A stretch of DNA of 64,000 nt from Endocalyx cinctus (Eukaryota > Ascomycota > Sordariomycetes > Amphisphaeriales > Apiosporaceae), in the NCBI GenBank assembly GCA_001600455.1, contig BCKC01000001.1:3994441-4058440 (forward strand), read 5' to 3'. The notes beneath the pieces are model-generated. The model was not told where the DNA came from and ran no database searches. It saw nothing but the letters and a program-made list of their open reading frames with translations. Positions 22,346 to 34,083 of this stretch are shown here, in pieces. The translations under genes were made by a program, and so were the position numbers. The first letter of the stretch is position 1. Each line of letters opens with the position of its first letter.

Positions 22346-23437
22346 CTATGAGGAGGGTGAGGAAAACCAAGAGATTAGCCAATTTTATTCATAAATGCAA
22401 ATATGATGTGCTGTGTGGTTTAAAAGGATAAAAACAACAGGAAGGGGAGAAAAAGAGACGCGTGAGGGACGAAGTATGCTTGAGCTAGATGGTAGATAGA
22501 GGGAGGATAAGGATATTGTGTAGGTGGAAAGGATCATGCGCAAGTAGAATCTGTCTAAGGGCCTGAGGTACGATAAGGTGTTATTGACCTTTTTCCTTTC
22601 GAGGTGTCTTTTTGGGCGTTTTGCCCTCTTGAGCAGCCTCAGGAAGCCTTTCTCGCATCTCATCGGCCATTTTTCTGATGGGGCGGAATCGATGTTCAAT
22701 GGCAGAAGCAGTAGTACCAGCATCGCCGAACGCCAAGGCAAGCGCTGCGTGAACAAAGTGAATTAATTTAACAGGAACGCCATAATATAATACAGAGTCA
22801 CAATTCTCATCATAGCCAACAATAAAGCAACCGTCATAAGGTATAATAAAAAGTGTATAGAGGAGAGAGGAGGGTTGCGTGTGTGAGGGGTGTGTGTGTG
22901 TGTGTGTGTGTGTGTTAAGTAGGAGATGGGGGACACGAAATGATAAAGAGTCTAGGGGGTGAATAACCTCCTTTCTCAACAGGCAGCTCGCCTGGGTCTT
23001 CTCCTTTCTCGACACATACGGCTTGCATCTTTGCAAGGTGCTTAATGGGTCTTAGTCGATGTTGGAGTGCATGTGCCGTAGTCCCACCGCCCATATGGGC
23101 CGCCAACTCTGCGAGCTGTCAGAGTCTTGTACCGATATGGAGGTAGGCAGCGGGAAGAGAGCTAAGTGGTATATGATAAAATCTGAGGAGGGCAGAAGTG
23201 AAGGGGGGGGCGGGAGAGATCACGGTATTATTTAGAGACAGATAACAGGCTATAAGCTCTAGAAGTGATAGTAACACAACAACAGCGACACAAGATTAGA
23301 TTACGTGAATGTTGCTACTTACCCTTATAATCTAGCTTAGCTTGTGAGGTTGCAAGCACGGCGGCCAGAAGGCGAGTGACAGCCTCATAGGTCTTAAAGT
23401 TGGCTTTGCCGGGAGATTTGGTTGGAGTGGGTGCCAT
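21579..23437 (-). CDS. Unnamed gene with one first coding exon and three tandem homologous downstream exons
   Basis: Coding exon 1 (23437-23323) encodes MAPTPTKSPGKANFKTYEAV... to KLDYK and ends in phase 1 at GTAAGT. Three downstream exons, A (23108), B (22744) and C (22345), each start after an AG acceptor with two bases that complete a G-codon. Exon 1 could therefore join any of them in frame. Each encodes a helical segment with the shared pattern G-x-x-T-x(2)-A-x(2)-x-x-R-x-R-P-I-K. Joining to C gives 293 residues with a long acidic, low-complexity tail; to A 102 residues; to B 92 residues. Using A and B as internal cassettes through weak donors would give 392 residues. The N-terminal unit resembles small Myb/HTH-like modules seen in many fungal proteins of unknown function; DNA or chromatin binding is inference. 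A likely 5'-UTR intron lies at 23526-23450. Confidence 0.65.
22581..22744 (-). other. Tandem exon B
   Basis: Acceptor CGCAG at 22745. It encodes ALALAFGDAGTTASAIEHRF then RPIRKMADEM and a Lys-rich end, with stop TAA at 22581-22583. A GTCAAT sequence at 22588 would, as a weak phase-1 donor, make it a 156-nt symmetric cassette. Confidence 0.6.
22889..22916. repeat. TG/CA microsatellite between tandem exons A and B
   Basis: About a dozen TG units on the plus strand (CA on the coding strand), just downstream of the exon A reading frame. Confidence 0.85.
22915..23108 (-). other. Tandem exon A
   Basis: Acceptor CGCAG at 23109, with a CTGAC branch site 14 nt before. It encodes ELAAHMGGGTTAHALQHRLR then PIKHLAKMQ and GEDPGEL. 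The frame ends at a stop at 22915. A GTTATT at 22967 would make it a 141-nt symmetric phase-1 cassette. A stronger-looking GTATGT lies inside it but in the wrong phase. Confidence 0.6.
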
Positions 23438-25700
23438 TGCGAAAGATGCCTATTTATAAGTCAGTTTATCGTAGGAGAAAAGCTTTGGTACATGATGTTG
23501 GTTGCCTATGAGTGATATGAACTCACTAAAACAAGTGACCTGGTAAATTAAGGCGACGTGATTGAAGTGATGGAGATCTGTTTACTGCGGTAAGTGTCAG
23601 AAAAGAGGTCTTAAATAAATCAGAGGCGAGTGTGCCTAATGGAAGGTGAAAGCGATGAACATACGAATCCCACAGTCAGACTCGGTTCGGATTAAGAGGG
23701 GAAAGTAATCGACCACTTTTGCTAATTGACAAGAAAGAAAAGAAAAATGATCTGAGAGAAATGCGAAAGATGTAATAATTATTAGGTGTGATGGTCAAGT
23801 GGTTGAGAAGTTGATGTGGAGCGAAGTCACACTTGCAAGGCAAGTGCAGAATTATAATATTTGGGAAGGAAGGAGATATGTGTGGGAAACAAATTGAATG
23901 GATCTATAGGTACTTACCTATGTTTTTGGATCGACTGTGATACTTATAGTATAAGTAAGTGTGAACTCGACTCTGAAGAGGAAATAAGTATCAGCAAATC
24001 CGTTTCAGCTGTTATAACGAGGGAAATGTATTAAGAAACAAGACTCATTGATATTGAAATAGGTGGAGAGTGGGGGTTGCGTTGCGTGCAGTCACCGCAT
24101 AGGAATGACAAAAATACGAACATACTGAGTTTGATTCACCTCGGAGTAATAAGAAATGAATATTGATCAGGCAGTCTGAAGGATCTCTTGAGGAGTGTCA
24201 CTATTACGTGTCGTGTGAAGAATATGCCTTTGAGAAAAAAAGAAAGAAATATGAAAAGGATAAGAATGAGATCACGGTATGGAAGAATAAGAAATGTAAT
24301 AAGTGTAATAAGTAAGTTACCTACGAGGTAACAAGGCAATAATGAGAAGTAGTATGTAGTAAAGAAAAGAGAGCCGTACTTGCCTCTTGAAGTGTAATGG
24401 TAAGGGAAAATGCGAGTTTTATGTGGCAAGAGGAAGTAGAGAAAGAGATGTTTGTTGTTTGGGAGGGGTGATTGCTATGCCAACAAGTAAGAAGCTACGG
24501 AGAGAGACCGCGGCTATAAAAAAAGAAAAACAGGAAAAAACTTACCAATGTTTCGAGAAGTCCTTGACGGGCTGTTAATTCTTGGTATAATTTCAAATAT
24601 AAGTGAGGTGCTTGAATGGCCTGAGTCTTAGAAAGGAAATGTGAAGAGGTACTAGAAGATATGATGGCCGGAGAAGGAGCTCGGGAAGTAAGTACTCCCA
24701 GGTAAAATGTGAAGTTATGAGGATAAGAGTATTTGATTAGGATATAAGTCTTCGTGTAGTAGAAATATGGTCATAATTACCTCTTGATATGCGACTATGG
24801 TGACTAAGTTATGTAGGAAAATCTATATTGAGTAAAGGTTATTAGGGCAAGAACCTGTAGCTCTCAATGCTACCTAGGTAGATATTGGAATATCTATCAC
24901 CAAGCCAATAGAATGCAGGATTTTCGTACTTTCCTGTGTAGTAAAGTACTTCAGATTGTAGAATTGGTTCTATACTGATTTTACGAATATGAATGCACTG
25001 TTCGAATCCATATGTTAGCGAGGATATAGTACCGTCTAAGTTAAGAAACGAGCCCCTTTATTGTTAACGACCTCGTAAGAAACTCGGAGCATCAAGGCAA
25101 GGCCTCGACGATTGGTACATACATTGATGAAAATACTCGACAAGAAAGACGAAGATGGTAGAAAGAAGTTTAGAATTTCCGGGGGATATGATGAAATATT
25201 GGTCTTAATTATAGAGACAGAACCAGTATGGTAGGGTGAGGTTGGGTTAGAAGAAGACCTTACGTCGTATATCTATTCACGGCGTAATCGAGTATGCAAC
25301 GATATTTCAACCCCATAGAAACTGCTATACATTTACTATAATATACCAATAAAATCTGAGAAGTTTATAGGAGTCAAGGGAAATAAGTGAGACGAAGGAA
25401 CCCTATCATGAGATGAGATGCTTTGTACTTTCTTAGCACTTATTCACCCGGCTTCTAGAGACTATTAAGCATCATATATCATTTCCGAAGCACAAGCCAC
25501 TTACATTTCATGCGGGTACTTGACATCAAACAGTTATCTTATTATAGAAAAGTAGTATGAATCAATTGATTTGATGTCTCTCTTTTCTTTTTCTCTTACG
25601 AGCTATTGTTAAAATGTACGTGTACAGGGTAAGTTAAGCACAAATAGTACATTGAATAAGTACCTATTAAATACCTACCTAGCTGCCTAGGTATCTACCT

Positions 25701-25772
25701 AGGTAGGTAGGTAACCTATAGGTAGGTAGGTAACCTATAGGTAGGTAGGTAACCTATAGGTAGGTAGGTAAC
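25701..25772. repeat. 19-bp tandem repeat (AGGTAGGTAGGTAACCTAT)
   Basis: Three exact copies plus a partial fourth. Each copy carries the AGGTAGGT/ACCT motif that is scattered through the window. Confidence 0.9.
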
Positions 25773-25798
25773 CCTCCCTGGTAAGTATTAAGTATTAA

Positions 25799-25816
25799 GT
25801 ACGGAGTACTCCGTAC
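25799..25816. repeat. Perfect 18-bp palindrome GTACGGAGTACTCCGTAC
   Basis: The sequence equals its own reverse complement and consists of two back-to-back copies of the recurrent TACGGAGTA motif. Confidence 0.9.
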
Positions 25817-26124
25817 CTTTGGACCCATTCAATTCGAGGTCGAAGCTTAGGTCACATGATAAGTAGAAAATTACCTAATTTAGGTAGTACTAAGGCCCCG
25901 ACTTGTGGACCTGCTTACAGGGCTTTCAATTATGCACTTTTCAGTTATACTGGCCGCCTGGCTGACTGGACACTACTCCAAATCCCTGAAGCTTGAAATA
26001 GACCTGTACTTCCAACCGATTTGATCGTCGCAGTGCACTTTTTTGCTTATAGATATTACTACATAGATCTATCACGACTTTCGTTAACGACAACACACCC
26101 ACGTCTACAAGACTCAGCTATCAT

Positions 26125-26174
26125 ATGTTAATATATGTGAATGAGAAGAACTAAATGAGATCATGACATTATGA
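26125..26174 (+). promoter_or_regulatory. Cluster of upstream ORFs before MAU2
   Basis: ATGs at 26125 (ten codons including stop), 26135 (ATG TGA), 26141 (six codons including stop) and 26163 (ATG ACA TTA TGA) precede the MAU2 ATG at 26171. The stop of the last overlaps the MAU2 start as ATGA. If the transcript includes them, translation of MAU2 would rely on leaky scanning or reinitiation. Confidence 0.5.
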
Positions 26175-29100
26175 CATATCGAGGCGGTTTACCCCCCGGG
26201 TCGGGGTTTAATGGCCAACAAAACCAGTACGCGAACAGTCAAGATATGAATATAAATATGAACATAAACATGAATATGCAAAATGGCTACGATGCTTGGG
26301 GGAACCCGCAACAGCATCAGTTCTTACCACAGTACCAGAATACGCAACCTGCAATCCCAATGCCGTCTGCCTACTCGAACGGTAATCAACCGATGCATGG
26401 TCAGCCGCAACCTCAGTTGTCGCAGCAGCTACAATCGCATTCGCAGTCGCAACCACAGCCATCGTATCAGCACCAGCAACACCTTCATCAACAACAGTTA
26501 CAACAAATACAACAACCTCATAATGCAAACTACCAACAGTTCCAATCGTATAATCCCTCCTTCGATCAGCGACCCTACCCCCCGCCCATGCCTCACGATT
26601 TTAATGCTTCACCGCGGATGATGCAGTCTCCCCAGCAAAACATTCGACCGCAACATATGCCCCATCAACAACATCAACAACATCAACCCCAATACTCTCA
26701 TGTTCAGACGGGGCATCCTCATACACAACTACAAAACCAGCATCAACCTCAACCAATGGACTGGCAACATATGCCGCCACCGATGCCGATGCCGATACCC
26801 TCGCCCTCGCCCTCGTACAAGAATGTTCAAACCCAACCTTCAAATCAAGTTCCGGTCCAGACTCAGAGTCAGCCTCAAGGTCAAGGTCAAGGTCAAGGCC
26901 AAAGTCAAGGCCAAGGCCAAAGCCAGAGTCAAGCTCCAGTCCGTACTCAGTTGAAGAATCAATTCCAGGTACAAACCGGGTCGCCTGTTTCATCACCACA
27001 TCAGAACCAAGCGTCCCATATAAACTCGCCGAGATCAAGCATATCTCAGTCACCCCAGATACCACCTCAAGCCTTGCAAAATAGCCATAACCGAAACGCT
27101 AACGCTACGACGCGGGTTGAACAAGCGAGTCGGGTGTCGGCGAGCCCGCGTCTAACTTCGCATGGCCTTACAAGAAGCCCGAGTGTTAGCTCAACGAGAT
27201 CGCCGGCGCCCACACCTGGCCTCGTACCACATCATTTAGATACGAACGCGTTATTGATTTGCCTTGCCGAGGAATTTTTCGATACCGCGAGTAAACAGAC
27301 GAAACTCGTCGCGGAATCCCCCACATCTCACAATGTGCATGATTACCAGAAGTTGATAGCAACCGGCTTGGGTTGTTTAGAGTTGGCTCTCGGAAGCAAT
27401 AAATTAGCCCCGCGCTTCGAGGCTCAGGTTCGACTGCGATATGCTAGCATTCTTTGTGAAGAAACGAATAACATGATGGAAGCTGAGACTGCGTTGACTA
27501 AAGGGATCACGCTGTGTGAACGGGTATATTTCGTCCCATCTCTAAATACTACACGTTTGCCGAGTAGCTAATATCTGTCACTATAGAACCGATACGCCGA
27601 TCTTAAGTACTTGATGCAATTTTTACAAGTCAAGCTTCTATTCTCCCAGGGCAAGGAAAGGGCAGCTATGATCGCTGTTGATGGGAGAATACGCGAGGCT
27701 GAGATGTACGTCTTTATTTGCCTTCATCCCTCTACCTAAACGTTTTGCCCGTGATCTAACATGAAGGAAGACTTAAACATACCCATTGGGTATATGCCTT
27801 TCGCTTCCTGAAGGCCTCTTTTTACCTTCAGTCGGCAAATCCGACAGAAGTCCATGCTTTCGACAATATCAAAGCGATTCTGACGTTGGCAAGTCAGAGA
27901 GGAGATCGTGCCGTTTTCGTCGTCACATCGCTTCTGGAGGGTCTCAGTCTCCTCAGAGTGATGAGAGATGATACAGTGGACCGTATCCAAGCCTGTCTTG
28001 CCCAAGCATCTAAATACCAGCTCGAAGACATTGTTCACGTCCAACAGCTTGACATCTTGGCGCTCATGTTAGACCTTGCTTGCAGTCTACACCAGAAATC
28101 ACCTCCTATGATTGCTCAAAAGTTGATGCATCTACAGAACCGCTTAGACAGGACTATCAAGGACGCAAACTGGGGGCTCGCGAATAGGCAATTATTCCTC
28201 CCCATCCGAAAATTGTCTCCCAGTTTGCAAGTCACTAGTAAGGATACAGCGGCTATCATACTCCCTGGTACGGAACACGATCGAGATGATTACCTCGTAA
28301 TGTCATTCTGGAGCAAGTTGGAGGCGTTTGCTTTGACGTAGGAAAAACCAAATCCCTCTAACGATGTATCACAACTAACCGGTTTGACAGTTACATGTTC
28401 AGTGGCTTAGCGATGTTGTATCATCAACCTCGCAGCGACGCCAAGATATTCGAGTTGTGGGACGAGTCGCTGATGCAACTGAAATCACAAAGTAAGGCAA
28501 TCGCTTTCGGTTATACGATTTTGCTTACTAATATGTTTCGTAGACAGTACCTCTATGAGAGGCCTCCCCACCTCTCTAGTAGTGGCGTTCGAGAATGCGG
28601 ATTGGAGAAGAGAATTCCAGTGCTACCTTCACATCCTACGCGGTCTACACTTCGCTACTTCTGCACGATGGGATCAAGTTAAGAAATGCTTAGAAGAAAT
28701 CGAGAAATTGATAGGCCCCGGGCGTGAAGGGGTTGTGGCCGTATACTCCATCTACCTCTCGGGAGTGTTTCATCAAGGAATTGGTCAACTAGATAAGGCA
28801 TGGCAGATATACAGCGACAGTATATTCAGCCTGGAAACGTACGATTCACAACACGGTAGCCGAAAGCCTGCGGAGAATGACGTGTGTTTGCTAGCGGCGT
28901 TCAACCGAATTTGGATAATGCAGGATACGGCGCACAGGAACGACGCTCTCACGTCTGAATTACTTCAACAACTCGGACCAATATGCGTCGAACATGCCAA
29001 CCTAGAAATTCGGACAGCGTACCATCTGGTGCTGGCGGCGATTCAGACGAACCCGCCTACTCCGATGACATCAGTCAAGTCACATATCTCGACGGCACTG

Positions 29101-29415
29101 GGCAAGGCGAAGATATTAGGGGATGTTCAAACGATGTCGATCGCGCTCAACCTCATGCGCGCCAAACTTTTCCAGAGCATCGTGGGGGACCAGGCTCTGA
29201 AAAGCGCCAAGGCCGCCTCGACGCAAGCCAGAAGAAGCGGCAATACTCTGTGGATGAGCGTGGCTGACGGGATGCTGGCGCAGAGTTACGAGGTTCAAGG
29301 ACAATCTGCCGAGTCGCAAAAAGCATTGCAAGAAGCAATTAAATATCGGAAACAGGCGATAAAAAGGGCAGAGTCTATCATCGGAACTGAGACGGAGATC
29401 AAACGAGAAGAGTAG
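26171..29415 (+). CDS. MAU2: Cohesin loading factor MAU2/SCC4
   Basis: Join 26171-27523, 27587-27705, 27771-28337, 28391-28491, 28544-29415; 1003 residues. The four introns are 52-65 bp with CTAAT/CTAAC/CTAAT branch sites. Residues 1 to about 355 are a low-complexity region very rich in Gln, Pro, Asn and His (QPQPQLSQQLQ and a GQGQGQ stretch), ending in a Ser-rich stretch. The conserved part begins at HHLDTNALLICLAEEFFDTA and continues as TPR-like helices, including LQVKLLFSQGKERAAM, WVYAFRFLKASFYLQ, SGLAMLYHQP and YSIYLSGVFHQGIGQLD, to the C-terminus. This fits the Mau2/Scc4 cohesin-load family. Mau2 with Scc2/Nipbl loads cohesin on chromosomes for sister-chromatid cohesion and loop formation. 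The long Gln-rich N-terminus is unusual relative to the compact yeast protein. Confidence 0.92.
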
Positions 29416-31999
29416 TTGTAATAGTGATGGTGACGGTAGTAGCACCGGCAGAGAAACGTGTTCTCCTAAAGTCTACCGACCCTTGAAGACAAATCTTCGT
29501 ATCTCTTAGGGAGGCAGTCGACAATGACCAAACTTGGCCGGGGGATGTCGTAATGGATGTAGTGGATAACATGAAATGGGCGTTACTGGGTTATTGGGCG
29601 TGTAACGATGGCAATACTGTCGTAAAACTGGTTTATGCTATACCCCTCGTAATGGCTATACAAAATTCGCGTTATATGTAAATTGAGTGGATTGGATTTA
29701 TCCCATGTTACATGACTTACGTATACATTTACGGTAGCGAGATTATCAAGATGTTCATCCCGAAAGTAACGGTGACAGTGTTCGGTAAGCAGGAGAGATT
29801 TGATGGATAGATGGGTCCACTACCACCCGGTTTTTTCGGTTTATGATCGCGATATTCCAAATCATAAAAGGAAAACTTTGGAACCAATTTTGGAACATTT
29901 CCTCCAGGTTCCCATGTATCCATTTTTACTTTTTTTTTTTTTTTTTTCGGCTACAACCGAGATAAGGAAGGGTGGAGGGAACAGTAAAAATGCAGGACGC
30001 AAGACGCAGGTAAAGTAAAAGTGGCATAACTTCGCTTCGGTACCAGATCTCGTTAGGTTATCGGTCGAATAGTGAAGGAGTTCCTAATATAAGTTTGGTT
30101 TAGGCGCCGGACCAAGCCACTAACTACGCTGAAAAGGAGATCGTGTGGTTATATACGGAATATAATAAAAATAATAAAAAATAAAATAATAAAATAGGAA
30201 AAGAACCTTGGAATTAAAATATCTTGGTGTAACCCGCTCCGCCGGCGCGAAGTTACCGGATTATTAATTATTGTTATTATTATGTTGAGTTAACACGGTA
30301 TACTTCACCGTCGTCGTATAGTATATGTATACATTACGGAGTACGTGTATATAGAAAGTAACCCAGTGCACAGCAACCCAGTCAGCCAATACAGAGTACG
30401 TACACGTACATAGTATATCAGTGTACTCCGTACATATATACCAGTATATACCAGTATATACCTAGTAATGGATGTAATGGGTATATCCATACTAGTGTAC
30501 ATAGTAAAATGATCGGCCAAGATGTCATTCGACGCAAACGCGGCCCAACCAGTTTATCGGGTCCCGAAGTGCCGTTCAGGTTGAAGCCAAAATATCGAAT
30601 AGTTCGTTCATCATCCTCGTCGTCTGCCTCTCTATTCGCTCAACCTAACTTCCGCTCAACTAATGTCTTAAACATTTCTACCCATTATTATTTATGTACT
30701 ACCCTTGTTTTTTTTCCACCCATCATCATCCGCTTTTTAGATTAGCACGTACGTGTATACACTACAAACGCTTTTTCCCTCGCATCGTTGGTGATGATGT
30801 GGAGGACGGTCTAGAATGCTTGGTAGATGGTCGACTGTCAGCTGTTTTTCTTTTCTCTCTTTCTTTTTAATAACCGAAATCTCGAAAAGATCACGCGAGG
30901 TAAGCCAGTAAGCCAGAGATGGTGATTTTTTTTTTTTTTTTTTTAATTTCAAAAAAAAAAAAAAAAACATATTTCTTGCTGTCGTTGTGATTATTGTAAT
31001 CTGACGGGGTGATAATATATTACTTTACTTACCTAAACAAACATCGACTAACACGTCTGCCATGTCGATGACGCTAAGCCAGATTGTAATCGAGATGCAT
31101 AAATGCCGTAAGGGGTGTGAGGGTTGGGGGAACCAGACAAACAAACAACACACGCCACACCTCACCGCACCACACCACACCACACTTGATTCAATTTTTT
31201 TTTTATCATTCGCTTCGGCAGGATTGCGGCACTATCTAGTATATTACTTACTACTTATTGCCTATTACCTATTATGTACATTGCATTTTGTCCTTTCCCG
31301 TCCCCTCCCTTTCTCCTTTTACATATACACTACTCATACATATCCACACTTGTCAGCCCTGCATCGGAGAGGGGGGATGAACAAGGCGAGCCACGTCAGC
31401 TTCAGAAGAAAAACAAAAGCGACCCAAGAAAACGACTTCGGCTGAGAAGGGTGAGGTTTTGGATCATACGCCTCTCTTTCATCACTTTTGAGTGGCTGTT
31501 CCCTATATTACTTGATCATGTTGTGGTGTAGGGTCGTGAACGATATGTGGGGTTTTATCGATCCTTCCTCGGCTTTCTTCGTCTTTTTTGATCACGTAGG
31601 ATGGATGATCTTATGACGATGGTAAGTAGTAAAGATAGATAGATAGAGAAAAAGATAGAAAAACCAGCTTTACCTATACTACCCTCCCCTTTACACCCCC
31701 TTCACGTGCGACGTGCCACGAACGGCATACGTGCAACAACACATGAAAGAGGAGGGTTGAGAGAAACTGAGAGCGTAATGGAATATACACTAACTGGCTC
31801 ACCAAAGAATGGGCTGTCACAGACTTTATGTAACCTTCCCCGTTTACCCAGCCCCCGATATCGACTTGTTCCTGCTGGCCAATCGTATATTATACAGCTT
31901 GTGCGAGGTCTCACTACTCCCACCAACCTCTTGAGCATATCACTTGTTTACACAGCGTGAAGGATCCAGCCTGCCGGATCGACTAATCAGCAAAGGAAG
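29416..31999. other. Convergent spacer, first part (MAU2 3' side)
   Basis: No gene recognised. T-rich homopolymers lie at about 29931-29947 and 30927-30944, the latter followed by A17. TACGGAGTA lies at 30335-30343 and its complement at 30424-30432. The short frames here are simple-sequence artefacts. Confidence 0.55.
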
Positions 32000-34083
32000 A
32001 GGGCCATTTCCTTCCTACCTTGAGTCAAGCTCATATGAATTCATTAATTATTAAGAAATTACCACGTTGGCGTTTCGCCCTTCTCTGTGCCGTAGGGCAA
32101 ACGAGATAGTTTACTTACCAAATCATATTATTAAATATTAGTACGTAGTGTCGTAGCCAAGCTTGACAAGAAAGAAGTATTATCTCTCCCTCTCTTCCCT
32201 TCACTAACATCTTATTTATCATATATATTTAGTGCTACTATTATTAGGTAGGTAATCAATCAATATGACCAAGAAAAAAAAAATAACCGCTCATCGTACG
32301 CTATCCTCAACAATGTAATTCGGGTGTGTCACCTCCGAGCGAGGATAAGAGGGAATTGAATGGGTCCTTCTACCACCAACAACCCCCCCGCCCTCGATCA
32401 CCAACTGCAGCGCCCGGGCGGCGGCGGCTTATTCGTCCTCAACTCGGATCCCCCTTTCATTTAGAATTCCCCGTTCACACAGTTAAAGAGAAGCGAGGCG
32501 GGGACTTTGGTAGTACCTAATAATCTTACTTTTTTTTTTAAAAAAAAAAGGAGGGAAAAATAAAACCAGGTGTAGTGACCCGTAGATTCAACAAAGAATT
32601 ATTAGGATTGTGTGGGGCCGCATATGTAGTGTAGGTACCTAGGTATGTATACACTCCACATGCTGAGTATCATGTACTTTTTCCCTCCTTTCAAGTAGAA
32701 GTAGAACAGGTTTTTGAAACTACCTCCCACACTACGTTTATGACACCTTAATGAAAACGAGAGTGGTTTTTCAGCAGTTTAGTCCAGTAGTTAGCTGCTG
32801 CTACTGTCCTTATCTCATCTCATATCGCATTTCTCAAATCTGGTACATTTTCTAATTCTATCGTTTTTTTTTCGACTTCTGCGGCTTTTTATTTTAGTTT
32901 ATTTTATTGTGGCCTCCCCTTTCATCAGCTCGAGAGGTTCCGTGCCGTTCTATCCGGAATTCCCCCATCTCACATGTAGCTTTCGGTTTTTAACGTACAT
33001 TAAATTCCCATACGAGATGTAGTCGAGTGGATCGAGGGGTGTAAGGCAAAAACAATAAAAATACAACAATGGTATATGCTGAATATTTGTGTCTTGAGGG
33101 GCAGTTAGCTAAAGCAGAAAACCCACCCTGTCCTCCGACTATTTATTGTACATGATGATGATAAATTAACAAATAATGAAGAGGCTTCTGGTGTTAACTA
33201 AAACATAAGAAGAGGCCGTAACACGTAACGTAAATAAAACAAGATCGATGAAAAAAAAAAACTAACAAGTATACAGTAAACAATAACAACAGCCGGGTAT
33301 AGGAAGAAACCCCCCTTTTCCAAATATGCAAGTCCATTAACTCTGCTATAAGATGTGAAAAGTGCATGCATGCATCGCCGTCTCACATCGTCTTCGTCCT
33401 TCCGCCCATGCAATCACTCGCTAGGCTGATGCTATTTTATAACATAAATAAAGAAAACAGAATAAAATATGATAAAAACGCCAGATATGATTTTGCTGCT
33501 AATGCTCCGGAAACGTGTAATGATTGAGGATGATGTATAATATCGATGAGATCAGGTTCATGCGTAATATCCATTGTTATCGCGGTGTAGTGGTTTATGC
33601 GTGTATATATATGCGTGTATGTGTGTCTATGTTAATAGGGGTGAGCAGTTTAGAACGAGAAAGGCTCGATTCGGAGCATCGTCTGTGACATGACATGCTC
33701 TCTGCATTCATATCTTCGCCGCGTCCGCTTCGACAACCTTGGATACTTCATAGACTCCAGTAGTGTCAGAAGCAGGACTTCTAATGCCTCGTTCTGAAGA
33801 GGCCTTTCATCCCACGAGACAGCCCGGGGTGTAAATAGGGTCGAGGAAAACTTTGTACACGAAAGTGTTGATGATTGCGTGCTTGCGATCCATTATCCAT
33901 TAATTTCGTCACTGATTCCCAGTTTAATCTCAGCTCCATGAGTTTTCCGCTTTACTCCTTTGCCCTGCCCTTCTCCAAGGGATCCTTCGCTTTTTTTCTA
34001 GGGTTTCCAAATAACGCCTGTCCAAGAAGGGACAGAGAGAGAGAGAGAGAGAGAGAAAAGATTAGAAAAAAAGATACATCTTT
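32000..34083. other. Convergent spacer, second part (transcription-factor 3' side)
   Basis: No gene recognised. A GC-richer patch at about 32330-32520 has a 64-codon frame without family resemblance. TACCTAGGTA-type motif at about 32636, and a GA microsatellite at about 34034-34056, just after the transcription-factor stop. Confidence 0.5.

Larger units (their letters stand above)
23438..26170. promoter_or_regulatory. Long divergent region, tandem-exon gene / MAU2
   Basis: 2.7 kb without a recognisable protein. On the minus side a putative 5'-UTR intron (23526-23450: GTGAGT, ACTGAC, ATAG) lies just before the exon 1 ATG. On the MAU2 side there is a 19-bp tandem repeat (25701-25772) and a perfect 18-bp palindrome (25799-25816), followed by several short upstream ORFs. 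Confidence 0.5.

Noticed and set aside
22385..22756. 123-codon minus-strand frame overlapping tandem exon B
   Set aside because: It lies in a different frame from exon B and has no shared motif; a shadow.
26601..27065. 154-codon minus-strand frame opposite MAU2
   Set aside because: Complement of the Gln-rich repeats, which read as a low-complexity frame on the other strand.
32326..32520. 64-codon Pro/Arg-rich frame in a GC-richer patch
   Set aside because: Too short, no signature and no splice-compatible neighbours; left as noncoding.
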